From: Paragorgia papillata | Lineage: Eukaryota > Cnidaria > Anthozoa > Scleralcyonacea > Coralliidae | Assembly (NCBI GenBank): GCA_035771165.1 | Contig: JAWNZC010000035.1 | Span: 504,838-568,837 of the forward strand | Direction of reading: 5' to 3' | Length of the DNA stretch: 64,000 nucleotides | Part shown: piece by piece, positions 22,773-35,579 of the stretch | Layout: each line of letters begins with the position of its first letter | Position numbering within the stretch: the first letter of the stretch is position 1 | Notes under the pieces: model-generated | The model's input: the letters and a program-made list of their open reading frames with translations, nothing else | What the model was told of the DNA's origin: nothing | Databases searched by the model: none | Translations under genes and position numbers: made by a program

Positions 22773-25641
22773 ATGGCTGATCCTAGCTATCTTACGTTGT
22801 GTCCTCACTGTGAAAGTTATTTGCCTGGTAGAACGTTTAGAAGACATAGAGAAAGTTTTTTCGATGCACGTAATAATAGATGGGAAAAGGATGAAGGATT
22901 GTTGGAAAGCAGTAGTGGAGACGAGACCCCTTTTATGGAAATAAGTCAAGGCATTGATCATTCAGTGTTTCGTGATAGTGATAGTGATGTTGACGACCCC
23001 GGGCGACAAGCCATGGATGACAACGAGTTGGGCGAGTTGCTTAACAACGAGGTATGGGATGATACATTGGTAAATGACATAGATGAGGATTTTAGTGAGA
23101 ACCACGAAGTCCCATCTATTGAAGTAAATTCATCAAATCGTTCATCTAGTCGTACCTTAGTTAATTGCTTGATAATATTACTAGCGTACTTTTGGACTTA
23201 CTTTCGTATATCTGACAGTGCCATGGAATTTCTTTTGTCTTTCTTAAAAAAGTTTTTTGAAATAGCAGCGTTATCGAACAATTGGTTTGCTGCGCTGGCA
23301 TTGGCTTTCCCAGGAACATTGTATTACTTTCGTAAAGAAATTGGTTTTGTCAAGGACAGTTTTACCAAGTACGTTGTTTGCCCAAAATGCTCCGCTATAT
23401 ATAAGTTTGAAGACAGTTATCGTACTGTTGGCAGTAGAAAGGTTTCGAAGACATGCTCGTATGTTAAATTTCCCAATCACAGACAGCATCGAATGCGCAA
23501 CCCTTGCGGTACAACTTTGTTAAAAGAAGTTACACTAAAAGAAGGTACTAAACGTCTTTACCCCCACAAAGTGTACTGTTATAAAAGCATTATTGCCACC
23601 TTGAAAGAGTTTGTTAAAAGAGGGGGTTTTACTGAGAGTTGTGAGTTGTGGCGCAACCGTGAAATTCGTTCTGTTCATCAAATTATGTGCAATGTTTTTG
23701 AAGGGCGAGTTTGGAGAGACTTTCAAACATATAGTGGTTCTCCGTTTTTATCTGGTCCACGTAATTACGCTTTCATGCTTAACGTAGATTGGATGCAGCC
23801 ATTCGATCGCACCCAGTACTCTGTTGGGGTACTTTATTTAGCTTTAATGAATCTGCCACGAAGTGAAACGCTTCAAAAGACAAAATATTTTTCTCGTTGG
23901 AGTTATCCCAGGTCCAAATGAGCCTAAACTAAACATTAATTCATATCTATCCCCACTGGTTGATGAGCTAATGATACTTTGGGAAGACGGAGTAAAGCTT
24001 AGACATTCGGGATCACCCCTCTTTCCGGAATGCTTCAAGGCGGCTTTATTATGCGTAGCATGTGATATGCCTGCAAGTAGAAAAGTTTGTGGGTTTACCG
24101 GGCACAATTCAAGATGTGGGTGCAATAAATGTACCAAGAAATTTCAATGCTCAGGAATTGGGGAGGCAACTGATTATTCCGGTTTTGAGCCATGTCCCTC
24201 AAGAAATACGGTTGAGCACAGAAGACAAGTAAGAGAAATACAAGAAGAACGTACCCAAGACGCGCGTAAGGCAAAAGGATCCTTATACGGAGTACGGTAC
24301 TCTGAGCTGCTTAGGTTACCATACTTTGACTGCGTAAGATTTACAATAGTTGATCCTATGCACAATCTGTTCTTGGGAACTGCTAAACGCATGATGGAAA
24401 TTTGGCTTCAATTAAATATTTTGACGCGAGCTGATTTGGAAGCAGCCCAGAATAAGGTAGACGCAACGCATGTTCCATCGAATTTAGGTCGGATTCCATT
24501 TAGGATTGCAACGTCATTTGCTGGATTTACCGCAGAACAGTGGAAGGCCTGGGTCACTGTTTTTTCTTCTTTTGCTTTGTTTGGCCATCTTCCTGACAAC
24601 GATTACATTTGTTGGGTGAAATTTGTCATGGCTTGTAAACTACTGTCGCGACCATTGATAAAGATAGCAGATATAGGCGCGGCGCACGCTCTTCTCCATG
24701 ACTTTTGCTGTGCCGTGGAACAAATATATGGTAACTCTCGCATTACCCCAAATATGCATATGCATACTCATTTAGCGGATTGCATTCTAGATTACGGTCC
24801 CATATACAGTTTTTGGTTGTTCAGTTTTGAACGGTATAATGGTATACTAGGCGATTACTACACAAACAACAAATCAGTCGAATTGCAAGTGATGCGAAAA
24901 TTTTTAAGAGATCAGAACTTAAGGAACTTAGAATTTCCAGAAGAGTTCAAGGGGCACTTTGGACAAATGATTGATAAATTGGAACAGAGTAACATCGATG
25001 TCTCTGGAGTTGACGCAAAGGCCTTGATTAATGTTCTTCAGTTAAGTCAAGATCGCATTGATTTAACAGATGACTTGTGGTTCTCAGTTGGTGATTATTC
25101 TTTTGGGTCACCACACGTTGTAGATAATTTCGATGATGACGAGCTTCGGTATATCGCTGAGGTTTATAAGCTTTTTCTTCCAACAATATCATCTCAGGAT
25201 ATTCCGCAACTGTACGACAAATATGCGTCTGTCGAGTGTGCTGGAGAAAGATACGGATCTGAGTTTTCTCGTCTGAATCGCTCTTCGTTTGTTCTCGCTA
25301 GATGGGTTGGTAGATTTGACGGTAGCGTCGATGCTGAAACTGCAGATGAAAGGCCGTGTGTCATCCGGTATTTTGCAAAGCAGTCCATTTGTTTCGGTCT
25401 TCGTAGATGTACCTTTTGTTTTGCACGCGTTAGCTGGTTTCAGCGCCACCTTCATCAGTTCCTGTGTGGCAGATCCGGAGGAACCCCTAAAGTTTGGTGC
25501 GCTAACGTATTCGAGAGTTTTGGTCCTGCATCGTTCATACCAGTCCAACGAATTTCCAGAAAATTCATAGCTGGGTATGACAAAGTGGGTGGGGAAAACG
25601 TTCTATTTGTGTTGCCATTGGAGAAGAAGTCCCTTTTCTAA
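22773..25641 (+). pseudogene. EnSpm/CACTA-type (Tnp2-like) transposase, frameshifted
   Basis: Two overlapping frames (22773-23921 and 23863-25641) together encode one transposase of about 950 aa. The first has an N-terminal zinc finger (CPHC at 10-13, RTFRRH), an acidic region, a hydrophobic segment (VNCLIILLAYFWTYFRIS), a second Cys motif (CPKC) and the first acidic catalytic-type residue in NVDWMQPF (D339). The second holds IFLVGVIPGPNEPK, DMPASRKVCGF, DPMHNLFLG (D164 counted from 23863) and SFERYNGILG (E323). This D, D, E set and the motif order match Tnp2/EnSpm transposases, which cut and paste DNA at terminal inverted repeats. A one-base-type frameshift near 23863 breaks the frame between LMNLPRSE and RFKRQNIFLVGV. 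I could not identify the terminal repeats of the element. Confidence 0.85.
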
Positions 25642-25956
25642 ACAACTGGAATTAATGTTTGTATCCCGCAGTAATATTTCAACTATTTGTGTTTTGGCGC
25701 AATTTTGAAATTGTGCGCACAGACTAAGTGGCGTAACTCTAGGTCCTCCACCCGGCTCTGGGGCTAAGGTGCCCTGCTAACCCTGATGCCTGGTCATCTA
25801 AATGACGTTTTTGTCCTTTAATTCTTTAAAACGAACTTCACCATAATAAGCTCCCTTGAAATCAACCATCTTGATTTCTGCATAATAAAGCACATCATGG
25901 CCATTAATTTATGCTTCTGGGCACAAGTGCTTTACTGTTTTTTAAGAAACTTCTAG
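25642..25956. other. 3' flank of the transposase
   Basis: Noncoding. No poly(A) signal cluster or terminal inverted repeat could be assigned with confidence. Confidence 0.5.
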
Positions 25957-26668
25957 GCTTGCTCCAAGTCCGCCTCTTTTTCTGACGGGAGAGAGGCAGG
26001 CGGGCGAAATCGGAAAGGTGGGAGACGAGAGGCGGTCTTGTCTCACTTGCAACTCAAGTACTGGCTGCGAGTTACTGGCTGCAAGTAAGGATGATTAGCC
26101 CCCTTGTACTCCCCCCCCCCCCCCCAAAGGGGGGCCTTTACCCTAACCACCGTGGGATTCTCTTTTCCAAGTTTGCTTTTTATTGAACTCTATAAAGTGC
26201 GGATATTTCCCTGTAAACTTGCTTTAATATTTTCAGATCTCGCTGAGAATAGCGAGTAAAAGTCTTCACAGCGGCGTCAGCGACTGGTAGCCCAATCTTC
26301 GAAGACCAAATTCTATTTCTTCGTCAAATAAGTTCATTTCATCGTTTAGATTAAAACAATAATGTACCGTTCAATGGCAAGAGCAGTGTTGTGAAGTTGT
26401 CGTCGATCGCTTCTCGATTTATATTTAGCCTGTTTGCATGTTACGTCACCGGTGGAAAAATCCACCGGTGAATTTTGGCGCTCTGCAAGTGAAACAAGTC
26501 CGTCTCTCAGCTCCCACCGCCCGCCCGTTTTTCCGCCCGCCGGCCTTTCCGCCTGCCCCTTGCCCGCCAGAAGAAAATTTCGAGTGTACGCGTATAATAG
26601 AATTTATGACTAATGTAAAATATTACCTGTAATAAAGAAACAAAGAGAGGTGGACTTGGAGCAAGTCC
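25957..26668. mobile_element. foldback element with GCTTGCTCCAAGTCC ends
   Basis: GCTTGCTCCAAGTCC on the left pairs with GGACTTGGAGCAAG on the right. Inner arms rich in GGCGGGCG and GGAAAGGTGGGAG pair with CCCGCCCG and CTCCCACC. A run of C lies near 26110 and a TCCACCGGTG palindrome near 26460. No protein. Confidence 0.65.
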
Positions 26669-26865
26669 AAAGGGCTCATATTGTCTGAGTTTTATAGGGG
26701 TTCCCCTGTCATGCTACCAGGGGCACCCTGACCCAAAGTTACGACACTGTCAAACTATGATTGTCTTAGACCAGGTGTATATAGTCTGACCTTAGTGTTT
26801 CAAACGTTAACGGATTTTTGCACACTTCGATTTTGATCATGGTACGTGATTTTGATCATGGTATT

Positions 26866-26925
26866 CTCTGTGAAGGCCTTGTGTCGATTATAGGGCACTA
26901 TAATCGACATAAGGCCTTCACAGAG
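26866..26925. repeat. 60-bp near-perfect hairpin
   Basis: CTCTGTGAAGGCCTTGTGTC continues to ATTATA and is matched by its complement after a 6-nt loop (GGGCAC), with one mismatch in 27 bp. Immediately upstream, GTGATTTTGATCATGGTA is repeated in tandem. Confidence 0.75.
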
Positions 26926-26929
26926 GCCA

Positions 26930-27907
26930 TGCCACATCTATAGGCGAGTTTCATGGTGTTGCGCGCGCATCATCTTCAAAAAGAACTTACAGGTTCCACT
27001 CAAATTAAACATACTGTTTCAAACAAAGAACGTATGAATACACTTTCTGGATGTTTAACACTGTTATTCTGCTGTTTTTGACTCGCTTGTACAATTAAGA
27101 CATTTGTGGACTTTGAGCGCCAAGAGCCCGACAATTTGCTGAAAAGTGATGCGCACGCAAGACCCTGAATGTCGCGTATATGATATGCACATAAATTACT
27201 TTTCGGTATATCATTTATACTTTTTGTGCGAAATGAAAAAAAAAAGTTTTTACGCACCAATGCGTTCAGCATGAACGTGCGTCCAGCCAGGGCCATCGCT
27301 CATAGACTACAAACTGCATTCTGATTGGTTGAGAGGAGTAGAATAATTTTTTATCAATTATATTGCAGTACAATAAATTATTTGTCATTTATATGATAAC
27401 GAAGTAATCATATGATACTGCTCGTACAATTATTGATTTACACTAATCGTGATATTTTAAAATTGTGCCAAATTGCATATCTCCTAACGTCTCGTACAAT
27501 TTTGACACAATTTAAAATTATCACTCGTGTTGTAAATCGTTAATTGAACTCCCTATCATATGATTACCTATGCAAACTAACCAGTCAGGCAAACTTCGGA
27601 AGAACACGAGTTTTCTGTCCTTGTTTTTTGTTTGAAAACCGACTCCTTTCATCAATGGAAAGTAGCTCAGCCAATCACAATGCACAATTTGCTGGTAATA
27701 GAAGGCATTGTATCATATGGAGAACACATTGTAAGAAAAGGGTTTCTCTTGTAGTATGTAATCATCCGTTGTAAGTTGTTTGTTATTATTCAAAATTAAT
27801 TTAATCACTCGTGTGATTTTTAACGTTTTGTTCAAATATCAGTTGTAATTATATTTGAGATTAATTACGTAGTCTTTTGAAGCTTTCACGTTTTATGCGT
27901 TAAAATT
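26930..27907. other. noncoding stretch with a weak inverted repeat
   Basis: At 27415-27545 the words CTCGTACAATT, ATTTACA and TATCACTCGTG occur in loosely inverted positions, like a decayed MITE. The frames at 27000-27296 and 27544-27774 resemble no family I know. Confidence 0.4.
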
Positions 27908-28021
27908 AAAGTGGCTATGCCATGGTTGTGAATTTGACATGTTTGTAATATTTTGAACAGAACTGAGAGGGTTCGAAATATCACAAATATGTGAAATCCA
28001 CAACCATGACATAGGCACTTT
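27908..28021. mobile_element. 114-bp MITE
   Basis: AAGTGGCTATGCCATGGTTGTG on the left pairs with the complement ending CATAGGCACTT on the right; the inner words CACATATTTGTG-like also pair. Noncoding. Confidence 0.65.
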
Positions 28022-28429
28022 TATAAGAAAAATTTGTAGTTATTGAAGCTAGCATTGTGCTGTGCTGTTGTTAAATATGAAGCTTGCAAGTTTGAAAAAC
28101 ATTTTTATCAAAAAGATTTGACAGTTATTAAAATTTAAATTTTATACTGACCCATTTCTTCCGCGTTGGTGTTTGTACCCAAGCGAAAATTTAAGATTTT
28201 TCGATTATTTTTTTAGTCAAATGGTCGTTTACATGTGCATGCGCCTATAAAAATTCGCAAAAAGGCGCACCTCCAAAAACAGGCCAATAAAGGCAATAAT
28301 GTGACTCATAAAAGAATATCTTGGAAGGAGTAACCAAACGCAATGAATATTGCATTTCATTACCGTTATACGAACGTTTTTCAGACAATGTTTAGTGGTT
28401 TACTGTAAAAAGTATGTCAGTGCCAGCCT

Positions 28430-28530
28430 AGACATAGGCTTTTCCGTGGCTGAGCTGTGGCCTATGGGACTGGGAACTAAATTCGCTTCATGACGTAACA
28501 GAGTTAATGCTCCGGAAAAGCCTAGTAGAT
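28430..28530. mobile_element. small MITE with TAGGCTTTTCCG ends
   Basis: CTAGACATAGGCTTTTCCG on the left pairs with CGGAAAAGCCTAG on the right over about 90 bp. Noncoding. Confidence 0.45.
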
Positions 28531-29263
28531 TTGCCAAATCCCAGACCATTGTATTTATTCATTTTTCTCACAGTTACAAGTCTTACAACCATCGGCATCG
28601 AGCCACCACTTAAATATCAAATCTATATTTTACAACCATAATATTAAGTTAAAATTATATTCAGCAATTGTCCTCTGATCGATTCCTATCAACTTCACGC
28701 TCTGGATTCGACTCAACTTCACGCTCTGGATTCGACTATTAGACACATGAAAATATGACATCTTTCAAGCGTAAAATACTCCTGGCAAATATATTACCAT
28801 TTCAGAATCATCTTCAGAGAAACATCAACAGAAAACCATGAAGCATTGGCCACGCATGTGGCGAACGTTTACATTTATACACTCACGAGTTCACCTTCAT
28901 TTGACATAAAATGCATTCGATTCGTTCGGGAAATCAAACAACTTTCACAGAATGCCAAGAATACTCGATTTATAGCGTAAATGCTTCAACAATACCTTGA
29001 ACTTCCATTAACTCGACAAAAATATCAATAACTTGAGATTTGGCGCCACCAACTTTGAGAATCTAGAGTGGGGCAGTTTTGATTGGGAAATCTACTAGGC
29101 CTTATATTTCCCGTTGTCTCTCCCCTCTCCCCAGTCCTTTCGGCCCAGCCCCCCAAATAGGAAATAGAAGGCCTAGGTCTAGGCTGTGTCAGTGCATGTA
29201 TAATGTAATTACTAAAAATACGGTATTTTTTTCTTGTCTGTCAAAGTCAAATTTTGATCGTTA

Positions 29264-29307
29264 AAAGGCGCATGCGCGTGTATCCGGATACAAGCGCATG
29301 CGCCTTT
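29264..29307. repeat. 44-bp GC-rich palindrome
   Basis: AAAGGCGCATGCGC, then a short GTGTATCCGGATACA centre, then GCGCATGCGCCTTT. Nearly perfect. The flanks from 28531 to 29263 and from 29308 to about 29900 contain no supported gene; a TACCACATGTGGTA palindrome lies near 29867. Confidence 0.75.
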
Positions 29308-30482
29308 ATCTGAGGTGCGCGTATATGTGGGGGAGGTAATGATTTTTGGGTTTGGCCAGCTGAGTGATGGGATTTAGCGAATTATTATGTTTGCTGCTTC
29401 TGCTATTTATAAAATGGCAACTGCCAACTGCCATTATGTTTGAATACAACATTACGAATATATTTGAATAATAATGATAATTATTGAAAAGGAAAAATAA
29501 ATATGGAAACTGTTCCTCATCATCGGACTCATCCAAGGATTTAAGAAAGGAAAGAGGTTATGGAGTATGGACCTATATGGTAAGTCAATTCATTTACATT
29601 CGCCTGGCGAATGACAGAGTATTGGCTTACTTTAGGTTTTGTACCCAACATAAACTGTATAAAGATGTGTGATTGTCTAAGTTAATGTATTTTTGAGTTT
29701 ACATGTAGGAGTTTACAATTTATACTAAAACTCTATAGGAACACGGAAAAAATGTTTTCTATAACCCGTCAAAAATAGATTAAACGCTAAAATTAATCCA
29801 AATAAAAAGCGGAAATTCTCATTACCCTCCATTTAAATACCACAGTATTTAAAAAATATACCACATGTGGTATTTTTTTAAATATCACACATCTGGGGAA
29901 TTTGCAGTAAATACTCGTTTCCAGTCTGCTAAACTGACGTGGCGCCACAGAAACGTAAACAAGTCAGCTTTGTGGTTCATTCGTTATATCTGAACCCTCA
30001 AAAACTCAAAAAGTTAGCCACAACGAAAGGTAAGTAAAGTTTATTTAACCCTATCTAGACTTTGGGGGGGGGGGGGGGGGGATCTGCCTAAATGCCCGAA
30101 ATTTTGCGACTTTTCATAACTGGTCATGCGGAATATTTTTGGGTGTACATTTTTTTTACACTGATTAGCGTTGCCGTAGCAACCACGTTTTTGATGACGT
30201 TTATGGTAAAACTTTCGAATTTCTGCTTAAATATAGTTGTTTTTTTATTTGCTTGAGTACTTGACTAACTTTAGTATTTTTAATATAATTCCATGAATTT
30301 TGTGTTATATAAGTTCACAAATCATCAATCACGTCACAAATTCAATATGGTAAAATCCAAGAAGGCCGAACAGTGACGTCATGCAGTGACGTCATCAATT
30401 TCATATTTAGCTAATTCACGCTGTAAACCTAGCGACGTAAAGTAACAAGCAATTAAACGAAGCAACAACCAGTAACAAAGAA

Positions 30483-30999
30483 ATGGGTTATTTTTTCGAA
30501 CAGTTTTGCGAACAGTATCCCACGGCATGTGAACCCATCACGAACAACCGACTGGAAGAGATACCTGGATTTCGTTCGCTACGTGATGAGAAACTAAATA
30601 CTCTTTATTCAGATTTCAGATGTGACACACATTGTTCCTGTCCGATTTACTTATCCTTCCGATAATGCGCCTCGCACGTTTGGTAATATAGTAGGGCGAA
30701 ACCGTAATCTGTGCAATCTAACACCAATCCCTTGTACCGATATGCCAGTCTCCAATATGCAAACTGCATCTGTTCATTCAAGGGTTTCTTTGCCTTCTTT
30801 GTTCCTTTCAAACACAAGATCTCTCGTTAATAAAATAGAGGATTTAGAAGTCGTTATTAACGAGAACGACGCAGATATCGTTTGCATTACAGAAACTTGG
30901 CTGACTAATAATATCTCAAATACGGTAGTCGAAATTAAAGATTACTCGTTAGTTCGGAAAGACCGAGGGGTTGACAAACGTGATATGACAAAAAAATAA
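30483..30999 (+). pseudogene. 5' fragment of a non-LTR retrotransposon ORF (APE-type endonuclease start)
   Basis: Two overlapping frames (30483-30665, 30622-30999) join by a frameshift near 30620. The second encodes SLFLSNTRSLVNKIEDLEVV followed by NDADIVCITETWL, the N and E active-site motifs that open an apurinic-type endonuclease of CR1/L2/jockey-like elements. Upstream MGYFFEQFCEQYPTACEP is an unplaced N-terminal extension. Coding homology stops near 30990, so the catalytic rest of the endonuclease and all of the reverse transcriptase are missing. Loss of the 3' part is unusual because such elements are normally truncated at the 5' end. Confidence 0.7.
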
Positions 31000-31118
31000 G
31001 ATGGAGACATGGAGTTAAGTTTCATTCATCGTCGCTGTTAAAAGTAAAGCACTCGCCCTTCGCCGTTTCGTCAATTCCATTTTTTATTAAAGGTAAAATG
31101 GATTGAAATGTTATTAAT

Positions 31119-31368
31119 AGGAAATAACACTTGTTCTCGAAGAATTAATGAAAAATCACACTTGTGTTTGGCGAAATATTAATAACAACACTCGTGTTTC
31201 GCACTCGTGGTATTATGAAGATTTCGTCAAACACGCGTGCGATTTGTTATTAATTCTTCTCAAACCATGTTATTTCCTATACAAATTTTAATTAAAATGA
31301 TAGCGTACTGGATGGCGTAATCTATCCATGTTTTCCATAGTATAGAAACACGGCTTTTAACCAATCAC
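31119..31368 (-). mobile_element. gene-less palindromic element (locus D)
   Basis: Read on the minus strand, TGATTGGTTAA (31358-31368) is followed by a hairpin at 31325-31352 (CCGTGTTT and AAAACATGG arms). About 45 bp later comes a palindrome at 31119-31279 (AGGAAATAACATGG arms, centre CACGAGTGCGAAACACGAGTG-like). It repeats the box, hairpin, palindrome order of locus A and of the tyrosine-recombinase loci. No gene inside. Confidence 0.5.
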
Positions 31369-31404
31369 CGCTTGCGTTTTCCAAGTGTTATTTTATAAGT
31401 ACAT

Positions 31405-33148
31405 ATTCCAACATAAATTTTGATACTAAATGCACTCAAAACAATCGTAATCTGAAGCATGTCTAAAGAAAGACTGATATTTATATTGTTAAAATTATGA
31501 CAAATCTCTTCATGAAATCTTCAAAACGTAAGACGTTCTAAATTATTGTATTTTGATTAATTTGCACTGTTACATTGGATATGTAAAAAATTTTCATATC
31601 AAATTTATGTGCAGATTTAAATCAGCAAAGTTAATAAAAAAACACTGGCGCAAGTTTGTACAATTTTGGTGTATTACCTTTGCAGTAAATTTGCTCTATA
31701 TTGCGAATTCAATACAAATTTAACTACAGATTTGCAATTGAATTTTTCATATGCAAATGTGTGTGAAAATGTGTTGCAAATCCGGACTATGCATAGATGA
31801 AAAAACACATGTTCAAATTTGATTTGTGTAACGTTACATTTGCATTAAATTTGCACTATATTGCAAATGTAATGCAAATTTAACTACAGGTTTGCAATTG
31901 AATTTTTGATATGCAAATGTGTGTGCAAATTTGTTGCAAATCCGGACTATGCAAAGATGATAAGACACATGTGCAAATTTGATTTGTGTAACAAGTAAGC
32001 AGTTTTTAGTTGGTTATTTGTGCTGCACTCTTTGAAAATGAAGAATGTGATATTGTTAAGAAAAATATAGATTCTTAGAATTAATGAAGATTGTGGTTGT
32101 CTTCATAACTTGTCAAGCTCAGCTGTCCTTAGAGAACTTTGTGCTTGTGCTTGCTTGAAAGTCATACATTCATGTATGAGGCGCTTGATTCCTCCAATGA
32201 GCTGCAGTATTTCTGTCCCAGCATTGGTGCACATTCAACTCATAGTACACTTGCATATCGCGTCTGGTTTAGGCATTACGCCTGGTCCCTTGTGGGATGT
32301 CAGATGGCTCTAGTACACAGATACATTTAGGTCATCGCCAGCCGGCAACCGGTTGCATGTTGTACGTTAGGGCGTTTGAATGTTAGCATGTGATGAAAGA
32401 GCCAGCTAAAGCATATACATTGTACAAATTCTTTAAGTACATTTTCCAGCATAAATTTTGACACCAAATGCACTCAAAACAATCGTAATCTAAAGGAAGA
32501 CTGATATTTATTTTGTTAAAAATCTCTATGGAAAATCTCTTTATAAAATCTTCAAAACGTAAGACGTTGTAAATTATTGTATTGCAAGTTTGTGCAATTT
32601 TGGCGTATTGTACCCTTTGCAGTAACTTTGCACTATAGTGCGAATTTAATGCAAATTTAACTACGGATTTGCAATTGAATTTTTCGTATGCAAATATGTG
32701 TGCAAATTTGTTGCAAATCCGGACTATGCAAATATGAAAAAAAACACATGTGCAAATTTGATTTGTGTAACGTTATATTTGGAGTAACTTTGCACTATAT
32801 TGCAAATTTAATGCAAATTTAACTACAGATTTGCAATTGAATTTTTCGTATGCAAATATGTGTGCAAATTTGTTGCAAACTTCTAATCTGCAAAGTTGAA
32901 AAAACACATGCGCAAAGTTGTGCAAATTTAGTTGTCATATTTGCACTAAATTCGCACTATGTGCCAATCTATTGCAAATTTTGTATTAAATTTGCATGGG
33001 TGCAAAGTTATGGGTAAAGATGATGCAAATTTGATTAAGTGCAAAGTTGAAAATACACATGTGCAAAGTTGTGCAAATTTAGTTTATTAAATTTGCAATA
33101 AATTTGCAAGCATGCAAATCTATTGCAAATCTAACTTTTCGTCCCGTG
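31405..33148. repeat. GCAAATTTG-rich repeat block with an internal 1-kb duplication
   Basis: Tandem units of about 160-170 bp (TTTAACTACAGATTTGCAATT ... ACACATGTGCAAATTTGATT, imperfect) occur at 31720, 31880, 32650 and 32815. A block starting GTACATATTCCAGCATAAAT-like (31405-31560) recurs at 32435-32590, about 1030 bp later. The block ends abruptly at TTTTCGTCCCGTG (33136-33148), the inverse of the word that begins the related block at 8408. No protein is supported inside. Confidence 0.7.
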
Positions 33149-34383
33149 GGGGGATTGGGGAGAGGAGGAGAAGGAGAGCCTGCACGCGTAGTATTGTTTT
33201 TTTTTTAGTAGTAGCGTTCCACATTGGGACGCAGCTTACTGATTGGACGAGATGCTGATTGTTGACGTACAACCATATATTAATAGGCTGCTGGTAATTT
33301 GTAAAATATTAAGTGCATTTGTGTCTGAAAGATATTTCCATCAGGTAAATATTTTTAATATCTTTGATCATTTATCAAGGGATATACGAACCGTATTAAA
33401 ATCATATTAGGATAGACCAAGATCGATAGACCCGAATCGTTTTGAAACGAAATACTGACGTTACGAGGAGAGCCCTTCAAGTAAATACTCTGGTGAAGAG
33501 CTTTGCTCGAAATGTCAGCATTTCAGATTCTTCCAAAAATTTCACCACTTTATCGCTTTGCCACGGTTGTTAAACACTTTAGTGTGAAAGCAAATCGTCC
33601 TCTCATGGATAAGTCAATAATTGAAAATTTGATATCAAAGGACAACTAGTTCCTACGATTGAGAAAATATTATTTCTATAAAACAAACGATAAGGTTCGA
33701 AACACCATTCGCCTGCAATACACACAGCTTTTTGTACCGGCCAGGACTAATGGCATTTACGGATTTACCAAATTCAACAGTTGTGAATAGCAAACCGATA
33801 GCATGCCTATCAAATGATTTGTTGTTATAAAGCTCGCGGATACTACAGAATATTTTTTTTGTATTCCAACTTAATTATTATTTATATGACTGAAGTTCCT
33901 ATGGGCAGGCAAAGTTAATTAAGTCTGAAAGACTTCGGCTCCTTCTTTTCAGTTCTTCCACTCGATATGTGAAAATATATAGAAATAGGAAAAAGTCAAA
34001 CAGGACGTACCGAAGTGGAACGGCGGCTATACGGCATATCATTATTTTGTCATTTGTGGAACAAGATGACTAGTAATATCAGAACTACGCATCGTTGAAA
34101 TATATTGTGTACGTATGTTGTTATATGTTGAATGAGGTTTCATTTGATGTAGAGTTCAAGATTATGCGTCTTATAAACTTGTTATACTATCCAAAATGTA
34201 CGAACCACTGTTCCAAATAATATTTCATGAGCGTATTAGTCTAGCGAGGAAGTAAAGCAGTTTTCTTTGTTTACATTGCGTGTCTGGTTTGTGATTGGTC
34301 GCTTTTGACAACCCGTTAGAAGGGGCGGCATTCAAATTTAATAGCTATGCGTGCAGGCATTATCCCACCTCCCGCTCACAGGC
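33149..34383. other. unannotated stretch
   Basis: No exon with convincing splice signals, RNA gene or inverted repeat could be assigned. Confidence 0.55.
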
Positions 34384-34567
34384 TAACTTGAGCCTGGTTT
34401 CCATATAGCCGTAAGAGCCGGCGACATGGCTGCGGCAAGGGGCAATGGTCCAATCGCATACAGCTTTTTATTGCTGGCTAATTAAACACGGTCTATGATC
34501 GGACCATCGCCCCTTGCAGCAGACATGACGCCGGCTCTTACGGTTATATGGAAACCAGGCTTTAACT
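34384..34567. mobile_element. MITE with GCCTGGTTTCCATATA ends
   Basis: GCCTGGTTTCCATATAGCCG and TAAGAGCCGGCG on the left pair with CGCCGGCTCTTACGGTTATA and GGAAACCAGGC on the right. TAACT occurs immediately outside both ends (34384-34388 and 34563-34567), a candidate 5-bp target duplication. Noncoding. Confidence 0.8.
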
Positions 34568-34715
34568 CGAGAGAGAACGATGAAGAAATTTTGAAACAAA
34601 TGGCTTTTTAGATCATGAGGAGAACTGAATGATGCCTTGTCATATTTTTTTGTCAACAACGAAGAAAGTAAACCGCGAACGAGAAAAACAATCCGAAAAG
34701 AGTAGACTGAATTAT

Positions 34716-35130
34716 GGTAGATAGATAGATCGTTTATTTGCTAAAAATTTCCTCAAACTTACAGTATAAACTGAATTACAGAGGATTTACATAAGTCTAT
34801 AAAAGTTTTACTTACATTAAAGGATATATATAGATTACAAATAAACTACACTAAAAACTGTACTTCTAAAATGTAATTAAGTTTAACATATTTAAGAAAG
34901 AAATATTAGGTTATTGTACTTATTTGCACCAGATACTATAAAGGTGTCTTTAAAACGCTTAGTTCTACCAAAGGGAACATACATAGGCTTGGTATTTCTC
35001 AAAGTGACTGAAGTGTGAGTTACATTAAAAGGAAGGAGTGTTAAAAATGCATATAAAGTGGGCGAGGGGTTGTTGCGTTGATGTATTTCTAGTCTAAACA
35101 GTTTAACACACGCTAGTTTCTAGATATTAG
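34716..35130 (-). pseudogene. 3' end of a CR1/L2-like non-LTR retrotransposon
   Basis: The minus strand encodes VTLRNTKPMYVPFGRTKRFK and DTFIVSGANKYNNL, resembling the C-terminal tail of CR1/L2-type reverse transcriptase ORFs (a basic stretch followed by a short Leu/Asn end). About 120 bp further the sequence ends in a TAGATAGATAGAT tract after AATAAACG, typical of the short-repeat 3' tails of this group. The rest of the element is absent. Family assignment is tentative. Confidence 0.5.
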
Positions 35131-35579
35131 AAGTCTGAGTGATGATAAAATGATTGGAAAGAAATTTGGAACTGAAGCTACAGCGAAGTCACTCACTGAG
35201 CTGTCTAGCTGTCGCCAAGCCGCCAGACAATGGTAAACAACGAACTAAGGAATACATTTTAATGAATTACTAGTAAACAGTGTTCAAATATCACTAACTT
35301 TCATGAGTAAAGCATGCATCAACAAAAAATAGTTGAATTGTTTTCAATTTTCTTCTTTTCTTCTTAGACGGTTATAGTCACACTCTCCGGCAAGTTATTT
35401 TCCCACACCTGGTCCCTGTGATTGACTGATCTATGTTTGGCACAGTACCGTAGTATTGATTTGATTGGTTCGCGGCACACAAAGAGAACACAATTTTGCT
35501 CTTCGACAACCAGGTGTTAGTGGGAGCGGGTTTACCGCCTCCCTAAGAACGACTGCGGGGGAGGCTAGGAGTGGAGTTG

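Noticed and set aside
23271..25570. Several 60-119 aa ORFs overlapping the transposase
   Set aside because: Antisense or shifted shadows of the Tnp2-like coding sequence.
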